In this document: one piece after another, positions 19,010 through 27,410 of the stretch
Layout: each line of letters starts with the position of its first letter
How positions within the stretch are numbered: the first letter of the stretch is position 1
Source: Cesiribacter sp. SM1
GTDB taxonomy: Bacteria > Bacteroidota > Bacteroidia > Cytophagales > Cyclobacteriaceae
Reading direction: 5' to 3'
NCBI RefSeq assembly: GCF_020178975.1
Contig: NZ_JAHXBU010000092.1
Location: 453,715-517,714, forward strand
DNA: 64,000 bases
The notes under the pieces: model-generated
Told to the model about the DNA's origin: nothing
Databases searched by the model: none
Seen by the model: only the letters and a program-made list of their open reading frames with translations
Made by a program: the position numbers and the translations under genes

Positions 19010-19660
19010 TTACGGATCTATTTTCTTTTTCTTACCTCTCGGAGTATAGTAGAACCAGTCGTTTGATTTTTCACCCCCTTTCCAGCTTCCTGTATATTCC
19101 AGCTTACCATTATCGCGGTAGTACTTCCACAGACCTTCTTCTTTACCCCCGGTAAAACTTCCCTCCTGCCAGATCTGTCCGTTATCGTAGTAAAACTTCC
19201 ATTGTCCTTCCGGAAGTCCATTTCTATAGCTACCCTCTCTGATCAGCACTCCAGCCTCATTCCAGAACCTCCAGCGCCCCTGGTGCAGGTTTTTCTCAAA
19301 CATACCGCTACTTCTGGCTTGCCCGTTGCTGTGGTAGTAATAGGCAGAATCCTGCAGCAGCCCCTGTACATAATGCTCCTTTCCTATCAGCTTTCCGCTG
19401 AAATCAAAGCTTAAGACCTCTCCCTGCAAATGGCCCTCACGGTACTGCTCCAGCGCATTGGGAGTACCATCAGGATAAAAATACTGCCACTGCCCTTGCC
19501 GCAATCCACCCTTCAGGACTCCGTATGCCTTTACAGCACCATTGGCATAATACAGGGTATCAGCCACTTGTGCATTAGACAAAAAGGGCAGAAAAAGCAA
19601 TAACAATAAACATTTAACAGCTGTGCCTGATTTATTTAGAAGATTGTCTATGCTACGCAT
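19010..19660 (-). CDS. Exported MORN-repeat (YwqK-like) protein
   Basis: 216 residues. A signal peptide with hydrophobic core CLLLLLFLPFLSNAQ precedes about six tandem MORN-like repeats of the form (Y/F)xNGxxxxxGxxxxGxxxGxWxxY, for example YANGAVKAYGVL, EGQWKFYYDNGQ and EGLWKYYRDNGKL. Such proteins are often annotated as YwqK-family antitoxins, but secreted Bacteroidota members have no shown antitoxin function. ATG at 19660 is the only reasonable start, and it lies inside the divergent gene, whose ATG is at 19650; the two coding starts overlap by 11 bp. Confidence 0.82.
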   Translation of the reverse strand: MRSIDNLLNKSGTAVKCLLLLLFLPFLSNAQVADTLYYANGAVKAYGVLKGGLRQGQWQYFYPDGTPNALEQYREGHLQGEVLSFDFSGKLIGKEHYVQGLLQDSAYYYHSNGQARSSGMFEKNLHQGRWRFWNEAGVLIREGSYRNGLPEGQWKFYYDNGQIWQEGSFTGGKEEGLWKYYRDNGKLEYTGSWKGGEKSNDWFYYTPRGKKKKIDP

Positions 19661-20468
19661 TTTTTTAGTTATTAGTCTGCTAAATGTATACCTGCTTGCA
19701 GAAGCCCAGCTTGTTTACCAGCTGACCGGGGCCAGGGCAGCCGGTATGGGCGGTGCTGCTGCACCGGTAACTGATGTGTGGGCACTGCATTACAACATTG
19801 GTGCCCTGGCGGGAGTTCAGGAAGCCACGGTTGCTGCCAGCTTCCAGAGCAGGCTTAACATACCGGAACTATCAACTGCCGCAATAACATTTTGTACACC
19901 GCTGCACACGGGTGTAGCCGGTGCAGGCATCAGCCGCTTTGGCTTTGGTGCCTACAGCCTTACCGAAGGCAGCCTTGGCTTTGCGCATCAGATCAACTTT
20001 GTTTCCATTGGCCTGCAGGCTGGCTTTGTTCAGGCTGCCACAAAAGGGTTCGGCAGCAGAACAGTGCCGCTGCTTTCCTTTGGAGGTACTGCAGAACTGA
20101 TCCCAAAATTACGGTTTGGCGGCTTCGCATACAATATTACACAATCCCGCCTGAGTCCTGAAACTGGAGAATACATCCCTACCCTGTTGAGAGCAGGGCT
20201 GCAGTGGCAGGCTACTGAGCTCTTTTTGCTGGTTGTAGAAACAGAAAAGGATGTGGACTACCCAGCCAGCTTCAAAAGCGGCTTTGAGTACCGGCTGCGT
20301 CCATTCCTGGCCTTGCGCAGTGGTTTTAGCACCAGGCCAGAAAGCCTGCACGGGGGCATTGGATTTATAAGCGGGAAATTGAAAATAGATTATGCGCTGC
20401 AGCACCATCGCCACCTGGGCCTCTTGCACCATGCTAGCTTTAGCCTCACGTTAAATGACAAGAAATGA
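19650..20468 (+). CDS. Outer-membrane beta-barrel protein, PorV/PorQ-like
   Basis: 272 residues from ATG 19650. Signal peptide MLRIFLVISLLNVYLLAEAQ is followed by TGARAAGMGGAAAPVTDVWALHYN, the N-terminal signature of the PorV/PorQ (UPF0164-like) barrels of Bacteroidota, several of which act in type IX secretion. Alternating polar and hydrophobic strands continue to the C-terminal Phe-containing strand. No other type IX components are in the window, so membership in that system is not established. The stop overlaps the next gene (ATGA at 20465), so the pair is coupled. A GTG at 19623 would be an alternative start but adds residues before the signal peptide. Confidence 0.75.
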   Translation: MLRIFLVISLLNVYLLAEAQLVYQLTGARAAGMGGAAAPVTDVWALHYNIGALAGVQEATVAASFQSRLNIPELSTAAITFCTPLHTGVAGAGISRFGFGAYSLTEGSLGFAHQINFVSIGLQAGFVQAATKGFGSRTVPLLSFGGTAELIPKLRFGGFAYNITQSRLSPETGEYIPTLLRAGLQWQATELFLLVVETEKDVDYPASFKSGFEYRLRPFLALRSGFSTRPESLHGGIGFISGKLKIDYALQHHRHLGLLHHASFSLTLNDKK

Positions 20469-22543
20469 AAAAAGGGCTGCTATACATTTCTTTCTTCATT
20501 AGCACCTTACCCCTTTTAGCCCAGGAACCACCCCGCCCTGCCATTGATATTGAAAACTTTGCTGAAAGAATTTTTCCTTTACAGGAAGACGACCTTCCCT
20601 ATGAAGAACTGTACGAGACCCTGCTGCTTTTTTACACCCAGCCCCTGGATCTGAACAGGGCCAGCCGGGAAGAACTACAGTCGCTCTACCTCCTGAACCA
20701 CCGGCAGATAGAAAGCCTGTTACAGCACATCAACAGAAATGGTCCTCTGCTAAGCCTTTACGAATTACAGGCGGTACCGGGCTGGGATTTGGCTACTATT
20801 CAGCAGTTACTTCCATTTGTACGGGTACAGGAAAGGGGTCTGCATTCAGACAATCGCTCCCTGATAGAGCATATGTTTACTACAGGCACCCGCTTTGCGC
20901 TGCTAAGATGGGAAAGGCTGGCAGAACCGCAGGCTGGTTTTATTCCGGGGGCAGACTCACTGCCACCCGCCTTTACAGGCTCACCTGATAAATTGTACTT
21001 TAGGCTGCGCATGAGCAAAGCCCGCAGTTTTAGCATTGGCTTAACTGCAGAAAAAGATGCAGGGGAACAGCTCTCCTTCAGGCCTGCAGAGAAACAGTAT
21101 GGAGCAGACTTTTATTCCTTCCATGCCATGATCTGGAACCGGGGACCATTTAAACGAATCGTGGTTGGCGACTACCAGGTACAGTATGGACAAGGGCTGG
21201 TGCTGGGAGCAGGCTTTTACCTGGGTAAAGGTTCTGAAACCATTACTACCGTTGCAAGACCCTCCCTTGGTATACGCCCCTACACCTCTGTGGTGGAAAG
21301 TGGCTTTTTTAAGGGAGCTGGCGTTACTTTTGGATCCCACAGAAAAGAAATAAGCCTGTTTGCCGGCAGTACTCCCAGGGATGCAAGCATTCGCAGCAGC
21401 ACCGATAGCCTTGTTACTGCAGAAGATCGTTTCTTCTCTGCATTTCAGACTACAGGGCTGCACCGCACACGCACCGAACTGGCAAACAGAAATACACTGA
21501 GAGAAACAAACTTTGGCAGTGCCGGCCGCTGGCAGATAGCTCCGGGAAAATTCAGCATTGGTTACACAAGTTTATACACCCGCTTTAGCCAGCCACAACA
21601 GCCCCTGCCTCAGCTTTACAACCGCTTTGCTTTTAGAGGCCGCCATAACTTTACTGCAAGTGTTTTTACAGAAGCACACTGGCATCAGCTTGGGCTTTTT
21701 GGAGAATGGGCCATAAGTAAAGGAGGTGGCTGGGGTGGCATTACAGGCGTTATAGCCCCTATAAGCCAGGGGCTTGATGTTTCACTCCTGTACAGGCACT
21801 ATACAAAAGACTTTTACAGCTTTTATGGCTCCGGCTTTGCAGAAGGTACACGGCTGCAAAATGAAAGCGGCCTGTATTGGGGGCTGAAGTACCAACACAG
21901 CAAAGCCTTGTGGCTAACTGCCTATGTTGACCGTTTCTGGTTTCCATGGCTACGATACCGGGTAAGTGCACCATCTGATGGTTATGAATACCTGTTGCGC
22001 CTGAACTGGCAACCTGGCAAGCAGCTAATTTTCCACGTCCAGTTCAGGAATGAGCTTAAACAAAGAGACATCTCCGGCCCCGATAAAACCAGAATACTGG
22101 CAGCGGGAAGCAAAAAGAACTACCTCCTGAACCTGGATTACAGACCCGATCAGGCACTGCAATTCCGCAGCCGTGTACAGTGGAGCAGCTTTCAGCAGCA
22201 GGGCATTTTTAGCCGTGGCTACGCCCTGATACAGGATGCCAGCTATGGTTTAGGCAACTGGCGCATAAGCACCCGTTATGCTCTATTCCATACCGACGAT
22301 TGGGAGAACAGGCAGTATGCATTCGAGAAGGACGTGCTGTGGTCCTTTACGGTACCGGCTTACTACGGCCGGGGCATTCGTTACTACGCTATGCTGCAAT
22401 GGAAAGCCGGGCCTAACCTTAGCTTTTGGTTCAGGTGGGCCCGCAGCCGTTACCGCGACAGAGAGGTGATTGGCAGTGGTCTCGAAAGAATTGAAGGCAG
22501 CACCCGCAGCAACCTTAAAATTCAGCTAAAATACGACTTTTAG
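20465..22543 (+). CDS. Exported helix-hairpin-helix protein with predicted beta-barrel
   Basis: 692 residues. Signal peptide KGLLYISFFISTLPLLAQ is followed by tandem ComEA-like helix-hairpin-helix segments (about 60-120: PLDLNRASREELQSLYLL, then LLSLYELQAVPGWD). From about 140 to the end the protein is rich in amphipathic beta strands with aromatic girdles and ends in LKIQLKYDF, as outer-membrane barrels do. Bacteroidota genomes contain such proteins with no assigned role; I infer a DNA- or nucleic-acid-related activity at the outer membrane from the HhH motifs only. It is translationally coupled to the PorV-like barrel upstream. Confidence 0.8.
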   Translation: MKKGLLYISFFISTLPLLAQEPPRPAIDIENFAERIFPLQEDDLPYEELYETLLLFYTQPLDLNRASREELQSLYLLNHRQIESLLQHINRNGPLLSLYELQAVPGWDLATIQQLLPFVRVQERGLHSDNRSLIEHMFTTGTRFALLRWERLAEPQAGFIPGADSLPPAFTGSPDKLYFRLRMSKARSFSIGLTAEKDAGEQLSFRPAEKQYGADFYSFHAMIWNRGPFKRIVVGDYQVQYGQGLVLGAGFYLGKGSETITTVARPSLGIRPYTSVVESGFFKGAGVTFGSHRKEISLFAGSTPRDASIRSSTDSLVTAEDRFFSAFQTTGLHRTRTELANRNTLRETNFGSAGRWQIAPGKFSIGYTSLYTRFSQPQQPLPQLYNRFAFRGRHNFTASVFTEAHWHQLGLFGEWAISKGGGWGGITGVIAPISQGLDVSLLYRHYTKDFYSFYGSGFAEGTRLQNESGLYWGLKYQHSKALWLTAYVDRFWFPWLRYRVSAPSDGYEYLLRLNWQPGKQLIFHVQFRNELKQRDISGPDKTRILAAGSKKNYLLNLDYRPDQALQFRSRVQWSSFQQQGIFSRGYALIQDASYGLGNWRISTRYALFHTDDWENRQYAFEKDVLWSFTVPAYYGRGIRYYAMLQWKAGPNLSFWFRWARSRYRDREVIGSGLERIEGSTRSNLKIQLKYDF

Positions 22544-22776
22544 GTCCGAATTTACAGCTACCAACTTTCCTGCAGGCAATCCGTAAAACCCTGATAGTAT
22601 ACAGCATGGTGAGCAGTATTAGATTCAGCCAAATTTGCTCCCATAAACTCTTAAGATTCCGCATGCAAGCTCTTCATTTTTGGATCAAGATCTACCAGCG
22701 AGCCGCTATCAAATCTGGTACACATTCAGCATCATCAGACAGATTTCTAATACTTCACACCTTTTTAATTTAAAAA

Positions 22777-23373
22777 ATGCAGACCGTTACAAAGGAACTA
22801 ATCAGGGCTCATACAGGAATTGCCTTTGAACTTAAGCAGGGACAGCTTTTAAAAGTTACAGACCCGGAGGGGGAGCAGGTGAGCGAGCTTATTTGTTATA
22901 ACTTAAAAGATCTCGATGAATGGCTGTGCAGTGGCCGCACCCTTGACCATGCCAGAACCTGGGCCATCAGTAAAGGCGATGTACTGTTCAGCAACCGCAG
23001 CAACCCTATGTTCAGCATATTGGAAGATACCTGTGGCAGGCATGATTTTTTTCTTGCCCCCTGTAATCAGCACACCATTGAGCAGCATGGCGTAACAGAA
23101 AACCATCAGCAGTCCTGCCACCAGAACCTCTACCACAGTCTGATGGGGTGGGATATTGACCCGGATGAAATTTATACCACCTTCAGCATTTTTATGCATG
23201 TGAAGTTCAGGCATGATGGCAGCATAAGCATAGAAAAACCAGGCAGTAAAGCAGGTGACTATGTGGTTTTCAGGGCCGAAATGGACATGATCGTTGGACT
23301 TACAGCCTGCGCATCAGTACAATATAACAACGGCTCACTAAAGCCCATCGAGTTTGAGATCATGGATGCTTAA
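22777..23373 (+). CDS. DUF1989 protein, carboxyguanidine deiminase/urea carboxylase-associated type (copy 1)
   Basis: 198 residues, full length for DUF1989. Conserved metal-site region EDTCGRHDFFLAPC and SCHQNL, with SGRTLDHARTW and SNRSNPMFSILEDTC, are as in the urea carboxylase-associated proteins. Members of that family (CgdA/CgdB) act as a carboxyguanidine deiminase in guanidine degradation, but other DUF1989 branches are uncharacterised, and no carboxylase is nearby. It is soluble and probably zinc-dependent (Cys/His ligands by family analogy). It is followed after 202 nt by a GntA-like gene, and the pair repeats downstream. The leader is 233 nt with no clear promoter or riboswitch. The copy-2 paralog is more than half identical by eye. 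Confidence 0.87.
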   Translation: MQTVTKELIRAHTGIAFELKQGQLLKVTDPEGEQVSELICYNLKDLDEWLCSGRTLDHARTWAISKGDVLFSNRSNPMFSILEDTCGRHDFFLAPCNQHTIEQHGVTENHQQSCHQNLYHSLMGWDIDPDEIYTTFSIFMHVKFRHDGSISIEKPGSKAGDYVVFRAEMDMIVGLTACASVQYNNGSLKPIEFEIMDA

Positions 23374-23575
23374 TTGCTGGGATCCAGGCCTTAGCTAGGG
23401 TTAAATAGTGCAAGAGACAGGGGAAATACATTAACAGCAGCTTAAGCTGGCTGCAATTCCTATGACTAATTTTCCCTTCATATACTAAACTTATGTGTTG
23501 CGCTGGCTGAACAGAATACACTAAATAACCTTGATGCTACATATCCGTTTAAAGAATAGGATCTAACTTTAAACA

Positions 23576-24337
23576 ATGCCACCAAATCCATTTAACAGCC
23601 AGGATGCCAGGCGGTATAGTAACTATAATGCTCTGGATAATACCCCCTACAAAACCGACAGTGAGTTTGGAGACTCGCCGCAACATAATTTTAATGAACA
23701 TATTGCCAGGAAGTTAAACACCTTCATCATCAATAAAAACCATCCCTGCATCATGGCAAGATCTGCCTTTAGAAGCGGCAGCTGCCGCTTTGGGGTTTAT
23801 CCGGAGCTGGGAAGTATAAACGCTACGGCAGGGCTTAGCAGAGACCTGATTAGTTTTCTGCACGAGCGTAGCAAAATTCCTGGTGCATACGCCTCATTCA
23901 TGGCAGTTTTTCAAGCTCCCAAAAGTATGAGTGAAGCAGTATTTGAAGAAAAGCTGTGGCAACAGCTGAATTTGCTACATCAGGCGGCAAAACCATTTTA
24001 TTCGTGGGACACCACCACCAGCAGCAACCCTGTTGACAGTAAATTTAGCTTTAGCTTTGGCGGAAAGGCTTTTTACATAGTGGGCATGCACCCGAACAGC
24101 AGCCGTAAAGCGCGCCGGTTCGAGTACCCCATGCTTGTATTTAACCTGCACGAACAGTTTGAGGCCTTACGCAACGAAGGTATCTATGAAAAGGTGAAAT
24201 CTGTGGTCAGGCGAAACGACAAAAGGCTTCAGGGAACAGTTAACCCCATGCTGAAGGATTTTGGTGATGCATCAGAAGCCAGACAGTACAGTGGCCGTTC
24301 AGTTGCAGATAACTGGAAATGTCCTTTTCTTTCTTAA
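23576..24337 (+). CDS. YqcI/YcgG family protein, GntA-like heme N-hydroxylase (copy 1)
   Basis: 253 residues. The motifs SCRFGVYPELGSINATAGL, then LSRDLISFL, and late FEYPMLVFNLHEQF are family-defining. The characterised member GntA of the guanitoxin pathway is a heme-dependent N-hydroxylase of a guanidine-containing compound. This copy carries about 40 residues after FEYPMLVF, including KSVVRRNDKRLQGTVNPMLK, with a Trp-Lys-Cys-Pro tail; copy 2 is shorter there. It has no signal peptide and is cytosolic. Twelve nt separate it from the second DUF1989 gene, so those two are likely coupled. Substrate not known; a guanidino or amino compound is inferred from the family. Confidence 0.86.
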   Translation: MPPNPFNSQDARRYSNYNALDNTPYKTDSEFGDSPQHNFNEHIARKLNTFIINKNHPCIMARSAFRSGSCRFGVYPELGSINATAGLSRDLISFLHERSKIPGAYASFMAVFQAPKSMSEAVFEEKLWQQLNLLHQAAKPFYSWDTTTSSNPVDSKFSFSFGGKAFYIVGMHPNSSRKARRFEYPMLVFNLHEQFEALRNEGIYEKVKSVVRRNDKRLQGTVNPMLKDFGDASEARQYSGRSVADNWKCPFLS

Positions 24338-24349
24338 CCCATATCCATC

Positions 24350-24943
24350 ATGAAAAAGCTGATGAAAGGCAGAATATCTCCACAAAGTGGTGTTGCCTTT
24401 GAATTGAAAAAGGGGCAGTACCTGAAAATAACAGATCCCCTTGGTGAGCAGGTAAGTGACCTGATTTGCTATAAGCTGCACGACAAAGAGGAATGGTTAA
24501 GCAGCGGCCGCACTCTTGATTATGCAAATGCATGGCTGATCAAAAAAGGTCATATACTGTACAGCAACCGCAGCAATCCTATGCTTACTTTACTGGAAGA
24601 TACCTGTGGCAGACATGACTTTTTGCTGACTCCCTGCAGCCTGGAGATGTTTCATAAACTATACAAAGTTAAAGGACACCACCCCTCCTGCCACGAGAAC
24701 CTGTACTCTAATTTAAAAGCATGGGGAATAGCACCCGATGAGGTGCCTACTACTTTTAACATTTTCATGAACGTGCAGATATTTCCGGATGGCAGCCTAA
24801 GTGTAGAGCCGCCCCTGAGCAAAGCCGGAGACTATGTTATGTTCAGAGCTGAAATGGACCTGGTGGTAGGTCTTACTGCCTGTTCTGCGGGCCAATCGAA
24901 CAATGGGAGTTTTAAACCTATCGATTATGAAATAAATGAATAA
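24350..24943 (+). CDS. DUF1989 protein (copy 2)
   Basis: 197 residues, a clear paralog of the gene at 22777: EDTCGRHDFLLTPC, SCHENLYSNLKAW and SKAGDYVMFRAEMDL are shared or nearly so. It starts 12 nt after the copy-1 GntA-like gene, and ATG at 24350 follows an A-rich leader. Both copies keep the Cys/His cluster, so both should bind metal; they could form a heteromer, as the two deiminase subunits do in known systems. It is separated from the second GntA-like gene by 348 nt. No frameshift or degenerate segment is seen. Confidence 0.86.
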   Translation: MKKLMKGRISPQSGVAFELKKGQYLKITDPLGEQVSDLICYKLHDKEEWLSSGRTLDYANAWLIKKGHILYSNRSNPMLTLLEDTCGRHDFLLTPCSLEMFHKLYKVKGHHPSCHENLYSNLKAWGIAPDEVPTTFNIFMNVQIFPDGSLSVEPPLSKAGDYVMFRAEMDLVVGLTACSAGQSNNGSFKPIDYEINE

Positions 24944-25291
24944 CAGCACGAACTTAAATTTTGCGCAAAACGGCAGATAAAATACAGCGAAATAGATCAG
25001 CAACAGAGTTGTGAATATATTGCCTGGCTCCCCTCAAGCACCTGGTACAATCGGAACAATATTTTTTAATGTAGTTTGCCGTTGGGGGCAATGCAAACCT
25101 GTAAGAGCTGGAAGAAAGCAGCAAGCTAATACAGTGAACGCCAGCTGCTTCGGCACTAGCGTAGATGCAGCGGCATGATGTGGGTAAAATCACTTCCTGT
25201 TCTTATGATTATTTTATTTCGCACACGATTTAAAACCAACCATTTACACATTAGGCCGTATTAAATGTCATAAAACAACCGGAGATTTTAC
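24944..25291. other. 348-nt gap inside the DUF1989/GntA array
   Basis: No credible coding region on either strand. I see no stable long hairpin with a T-run and no clear guanidine riboswitch (no ykkC-I core and no paired ACGR loops of the guanidine-II type). The last 80 nt are A/T-rich and probably hold the promoter of the second GntA-like gene. Confidence 0.6.
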
Positions 25292-25984
25292 ATGGCATTT
25301 TTTAATCCTTTTTGTAGTGAGGAGGCCATATCACATAGCAATTACCGCACCTTACATCAAAAAGAAATCCCCACCTTTGAGCCTGTTACAGGCCCAATGA
25401 AACAGACAACTGAAAAGGTTGCTCAAAAGCTTTCGGCATTTGTATCAACACTTAAGGCACAGGAGCAGCAGCATGGGCTGACAATCAGAAAAAAAAGCTG
25501 CAGCTTTGGTGTATACCCCCAGCTTGGAAGTGCTGCCGCTACTGCAGGCCTATGCCGGGATCTGGCCAGGTTTATACATGATCATAAAGAGGGAAAAGCA
25601 AAAAGCCCTACTTTCATGGCTGTTTTTACAACGCCTGCCAAGTTATCAGAAGAAGCATTCAATGAAAAGGTACAGGAGCTGACAGCACTAATGCGTAAAG
25701 CTGCCGAGCCCTTTTATTGTACCCCAGAATCTGCAAAAGAACAGGACCTGCACGAGGATCACAGTGTATTTTTTGCAGGCAGAATGTTGAAGGTAGTCAG
25801 TATTTACCGCAACACTTCACAGGGGCACCTGAAATTTGATTACCCCATGCTGGCCTTTTGTGTGCAGCAACAGGATGGTTCTGAAAACAAAAAGCAGCCT
25901 GGCTCCATAAAAAATCCAGTAAGGGCAACAGATTCCTTCAGTAAAATGGCAGGCAGTTACGGCAACGAAAAAGTAAAAGCTTAA
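25292..25984 (+). CDS. YqcI/YcgG family protein, GntA-like (copy 2)
   Basis: 230 residues. It shares SCSFGVYPQLGSAAATAGL, CRDLARFIH, FMAVFTTPAKLSEEAFNEKV and FDYPMLAFCVQQQ with copy 1, so the heme-enzyme fold is intact, but its C-terminal tail is shorter and more charged. The two copies are diverged, which suggests an old duplication of a DUF1989-GntA unit rather than a recent repeat. The stop at 25984 is followed by a strong bidirectional terminator at 26003-26038. Substrate unknown. Confidence 0.85.
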   Translation: MAFFNPFCSEEAISHSNYRTLHQKEIPTFEPVTGPMKQTTEKVAQKLSAFVSTLKAQEQQHGLTIRKKSCSFGVYPQLGSAAATAGLCRDLARFIHDHKEGKAKSPTFMAVFTTPAKLSEEAFNEKVQELTALMRKAAEPFYCTPESAKEQDLHEDHSVFFAGRMLKVVSIYRNTSQGHLKFDYPMLAFCVQQQDGSENKKQPGSIKNPVRATDSFSKMAGSYGNEKVKA

Positions 25985-26002
25985 AAATGAGGTTTAACAA
26001 TG

Positions 26003-26038
26003 AAAAAAGCCTGCAACTTTATAGTTCCAGGCTTTTTT
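26003..26038. terminator. Bidirectional terminator
   Basis: Perfect 11-bp stem AAAAAAGCCTG (26003-26013) and CAGGCTTTTTT (26028-26038), with a second inner pairing AACT/AGTT. It separates the GntA-like copy 2 from the convergent metallophosphoesterase gene. Confidence 0.92.
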
Positions 26039-26086
26039 GTGCTTTCAGCATACCACAATTAGGTATGATATAGATGCACTAGTAAC

Positions 26087-27355
26087 TTAAGAAGATGCCA
26101 GCTCCAGGATAGTTATTTCTGGAAGAATACCCACACGGCCGGGAAAGCCAAGGTACCCATAGCCACGGTTAACGTACAGGTACTGATTTCCCTCCTGGTA
26201 CAGGTCGGCCCATTGCTTGTACATCCAGCTGGCAGGGCTCCAGCGGAAATCGCCAATTTCAACCCCAAACTGGAAGCCGTGGGTATGCCCGCTGAAGGTA
26301 ATATCGATGTCCGGGAAGAGTGGCCTGATCTGACCGTCCCAATGGGTAGGATCATGAGAGAGCAACAGCTTTACGGGCATATCCTGTGTACCGGCATAGG
26401 CCTGTTCTAACCTGCCGTACTTGGGCCAGCGGCCGGTTCCCCAGTTTTCCACGCCTAGTATGGCTATTTCTTCCCCAGCGGTTTTTATGCGCCTGTGCTC
26501 ATTCATAAGCAGGTCCCAACCCATTTGCCTGTGCACCTGAACCATGTTCAGCAGGTTTTGGCGCTTTGCCTCCTGGCTTGGCCATTGTATGTATTCCCCA
26601 TAATCGTGGTTGCCCAGGGTAGAGTACACACCAAAGGGAGCCTTTAATTTGCTGAATATCGGAACGTAATCACGTACCTCGCTGGTCATGTTGTTTACCA
26701 GGTCGCCGGTAAAAAAGATAACGTCAGGCTTTTGCTCCAGGAGCATCTCCACGCCACCGGCAACAGCTGTTTTATTAAAAAAGCTGCCACTGTGAATATC
26801 GGAAAGCTGGGCAATTTTAAAGCCGTTAAACGCCTTTGGCAGGTTTGGCAATACCACACGGCGGTGGCGCACGCGGTAATCGTGGGCACCGCTTAAAATG
26901 CCAAAGCCCATGGTAACCATGGGCACTGCCGTTGCAACCAGGGCAGATTTTGCCAGAAACTCAGAGCGGGTAATGCCTGCAGGGGTTGTTGGTTGCTGCG
27001 GTGCAGAAGATGGAGCCTCCACATTGATGACCAGCTTACGCCAGCACCACATGAACAAGCGCCAGATATCATCTAGCAACAAAAAGAACCCACCCAGTAC
27101 TTTGGATATGGTATAAGCCACCAGCCAGAACAGGATCCATTGCCTAAGTTCCGGTACCTGCTCCCTGATGTTGGTGAGGTTGTACACCGCCATCAGCACA
27201 ATGGTAAAAGCAGATAAACCCCAGTAAACAATAAATACCCAGCGTTTTACACTTGCACTGCTGTTCTCTGTCAGCAGCCTTATGGCGCCGAACATATAGA
27301 GATCGAGCAGAAAAATAATCAGGCCCAAAATGGCCACTGAAATAAATTTTCCCAT
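26087..27355 (-). CDS. Membrane-anchored metallophosphoesterase
   Basis: 422 residues. Four predicted transmembrane helices occupy about residues 5-110, followed by a linker with a Tat-like KSALVATAVPMVTMGFG segment and a calcineurin-like phosphoesterase domain (about 165-415). Metal-ligand motifs run in order: SDIHSG, FTGDLVN, GNHDYG, SHDP and SGHTHG. YkuE-like and UDP-diacylglucosamine hydrolases share this arrangement; the substrate is not readable here. It lies downstream of the RND operon, but a terminator-like hairpin (27366-27395) lies between, so it probably has its own promoter. Confidence 0.88.
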   Translation of the reverse strand: MGKFISVAILGLIIFLLDLYMFGAIRLLTENSSASVKRWVFIVYWGLSAFTIVLMAVYNLTNIREQVPELRQWILFWLVAYTISKVLGGFFLLLDDIWRLFMWCWRKLVINVEAPSSAPQQPTTPAGITRSEFLAKSALVATAVPMVTMGFGILSGAHDYRVRHRRVVLPNLPKAFNGFKIAQLSDIHSGSFFNKTAVAGGVEMLLEQKPDVIFFTGDLVNNMTSEVRDYVPIFSKLKAPFGVYSTLGNHDYGEYIQWPSQEAKRQNLLNMVQVHRQMGWDLLMNEHRRIKTAGEEIAILGVENWGTGRWPKYGRLEQAYAGTQDMPVKLLLSHDPTHWDGQIRPLFPDIDITFSGHTHGFQFGVEIGDFRWSPASWMYKQWADLYQEGNQYLYVNRGYGYLGFPGRVGILPEITILELASS

Positions 27356-27365
27356 AAAATAGAAA

Positions 27366-27395
27366 AGCTCCTGCCCCCAAGTGGGAGCCGGAGCT
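27366..27395 (-). terminator. Probable terminator of the RND efflux operon
   Basis: On the minus strand AGCTCC (27395-27390) pairs with GGAGCT (27371-27366), with an inner CTCCC/GGGGG pairing and TTTTC plus TATTTT after it. It lies between the RND stop and the metallophosphoesterase start. Confidence 0.62.
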
Positions 27396-27410
27396 CATTA
27401 ACCAACTAAA

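Noticed and set aside
23380..23420. CTAGGGTTAAAT near the DUF1989/GntA genes as part of a guanidine-I riboswitch
   Set aside because: Only a short segment resembles the ykkC start; the rest of the conserved core is missing.
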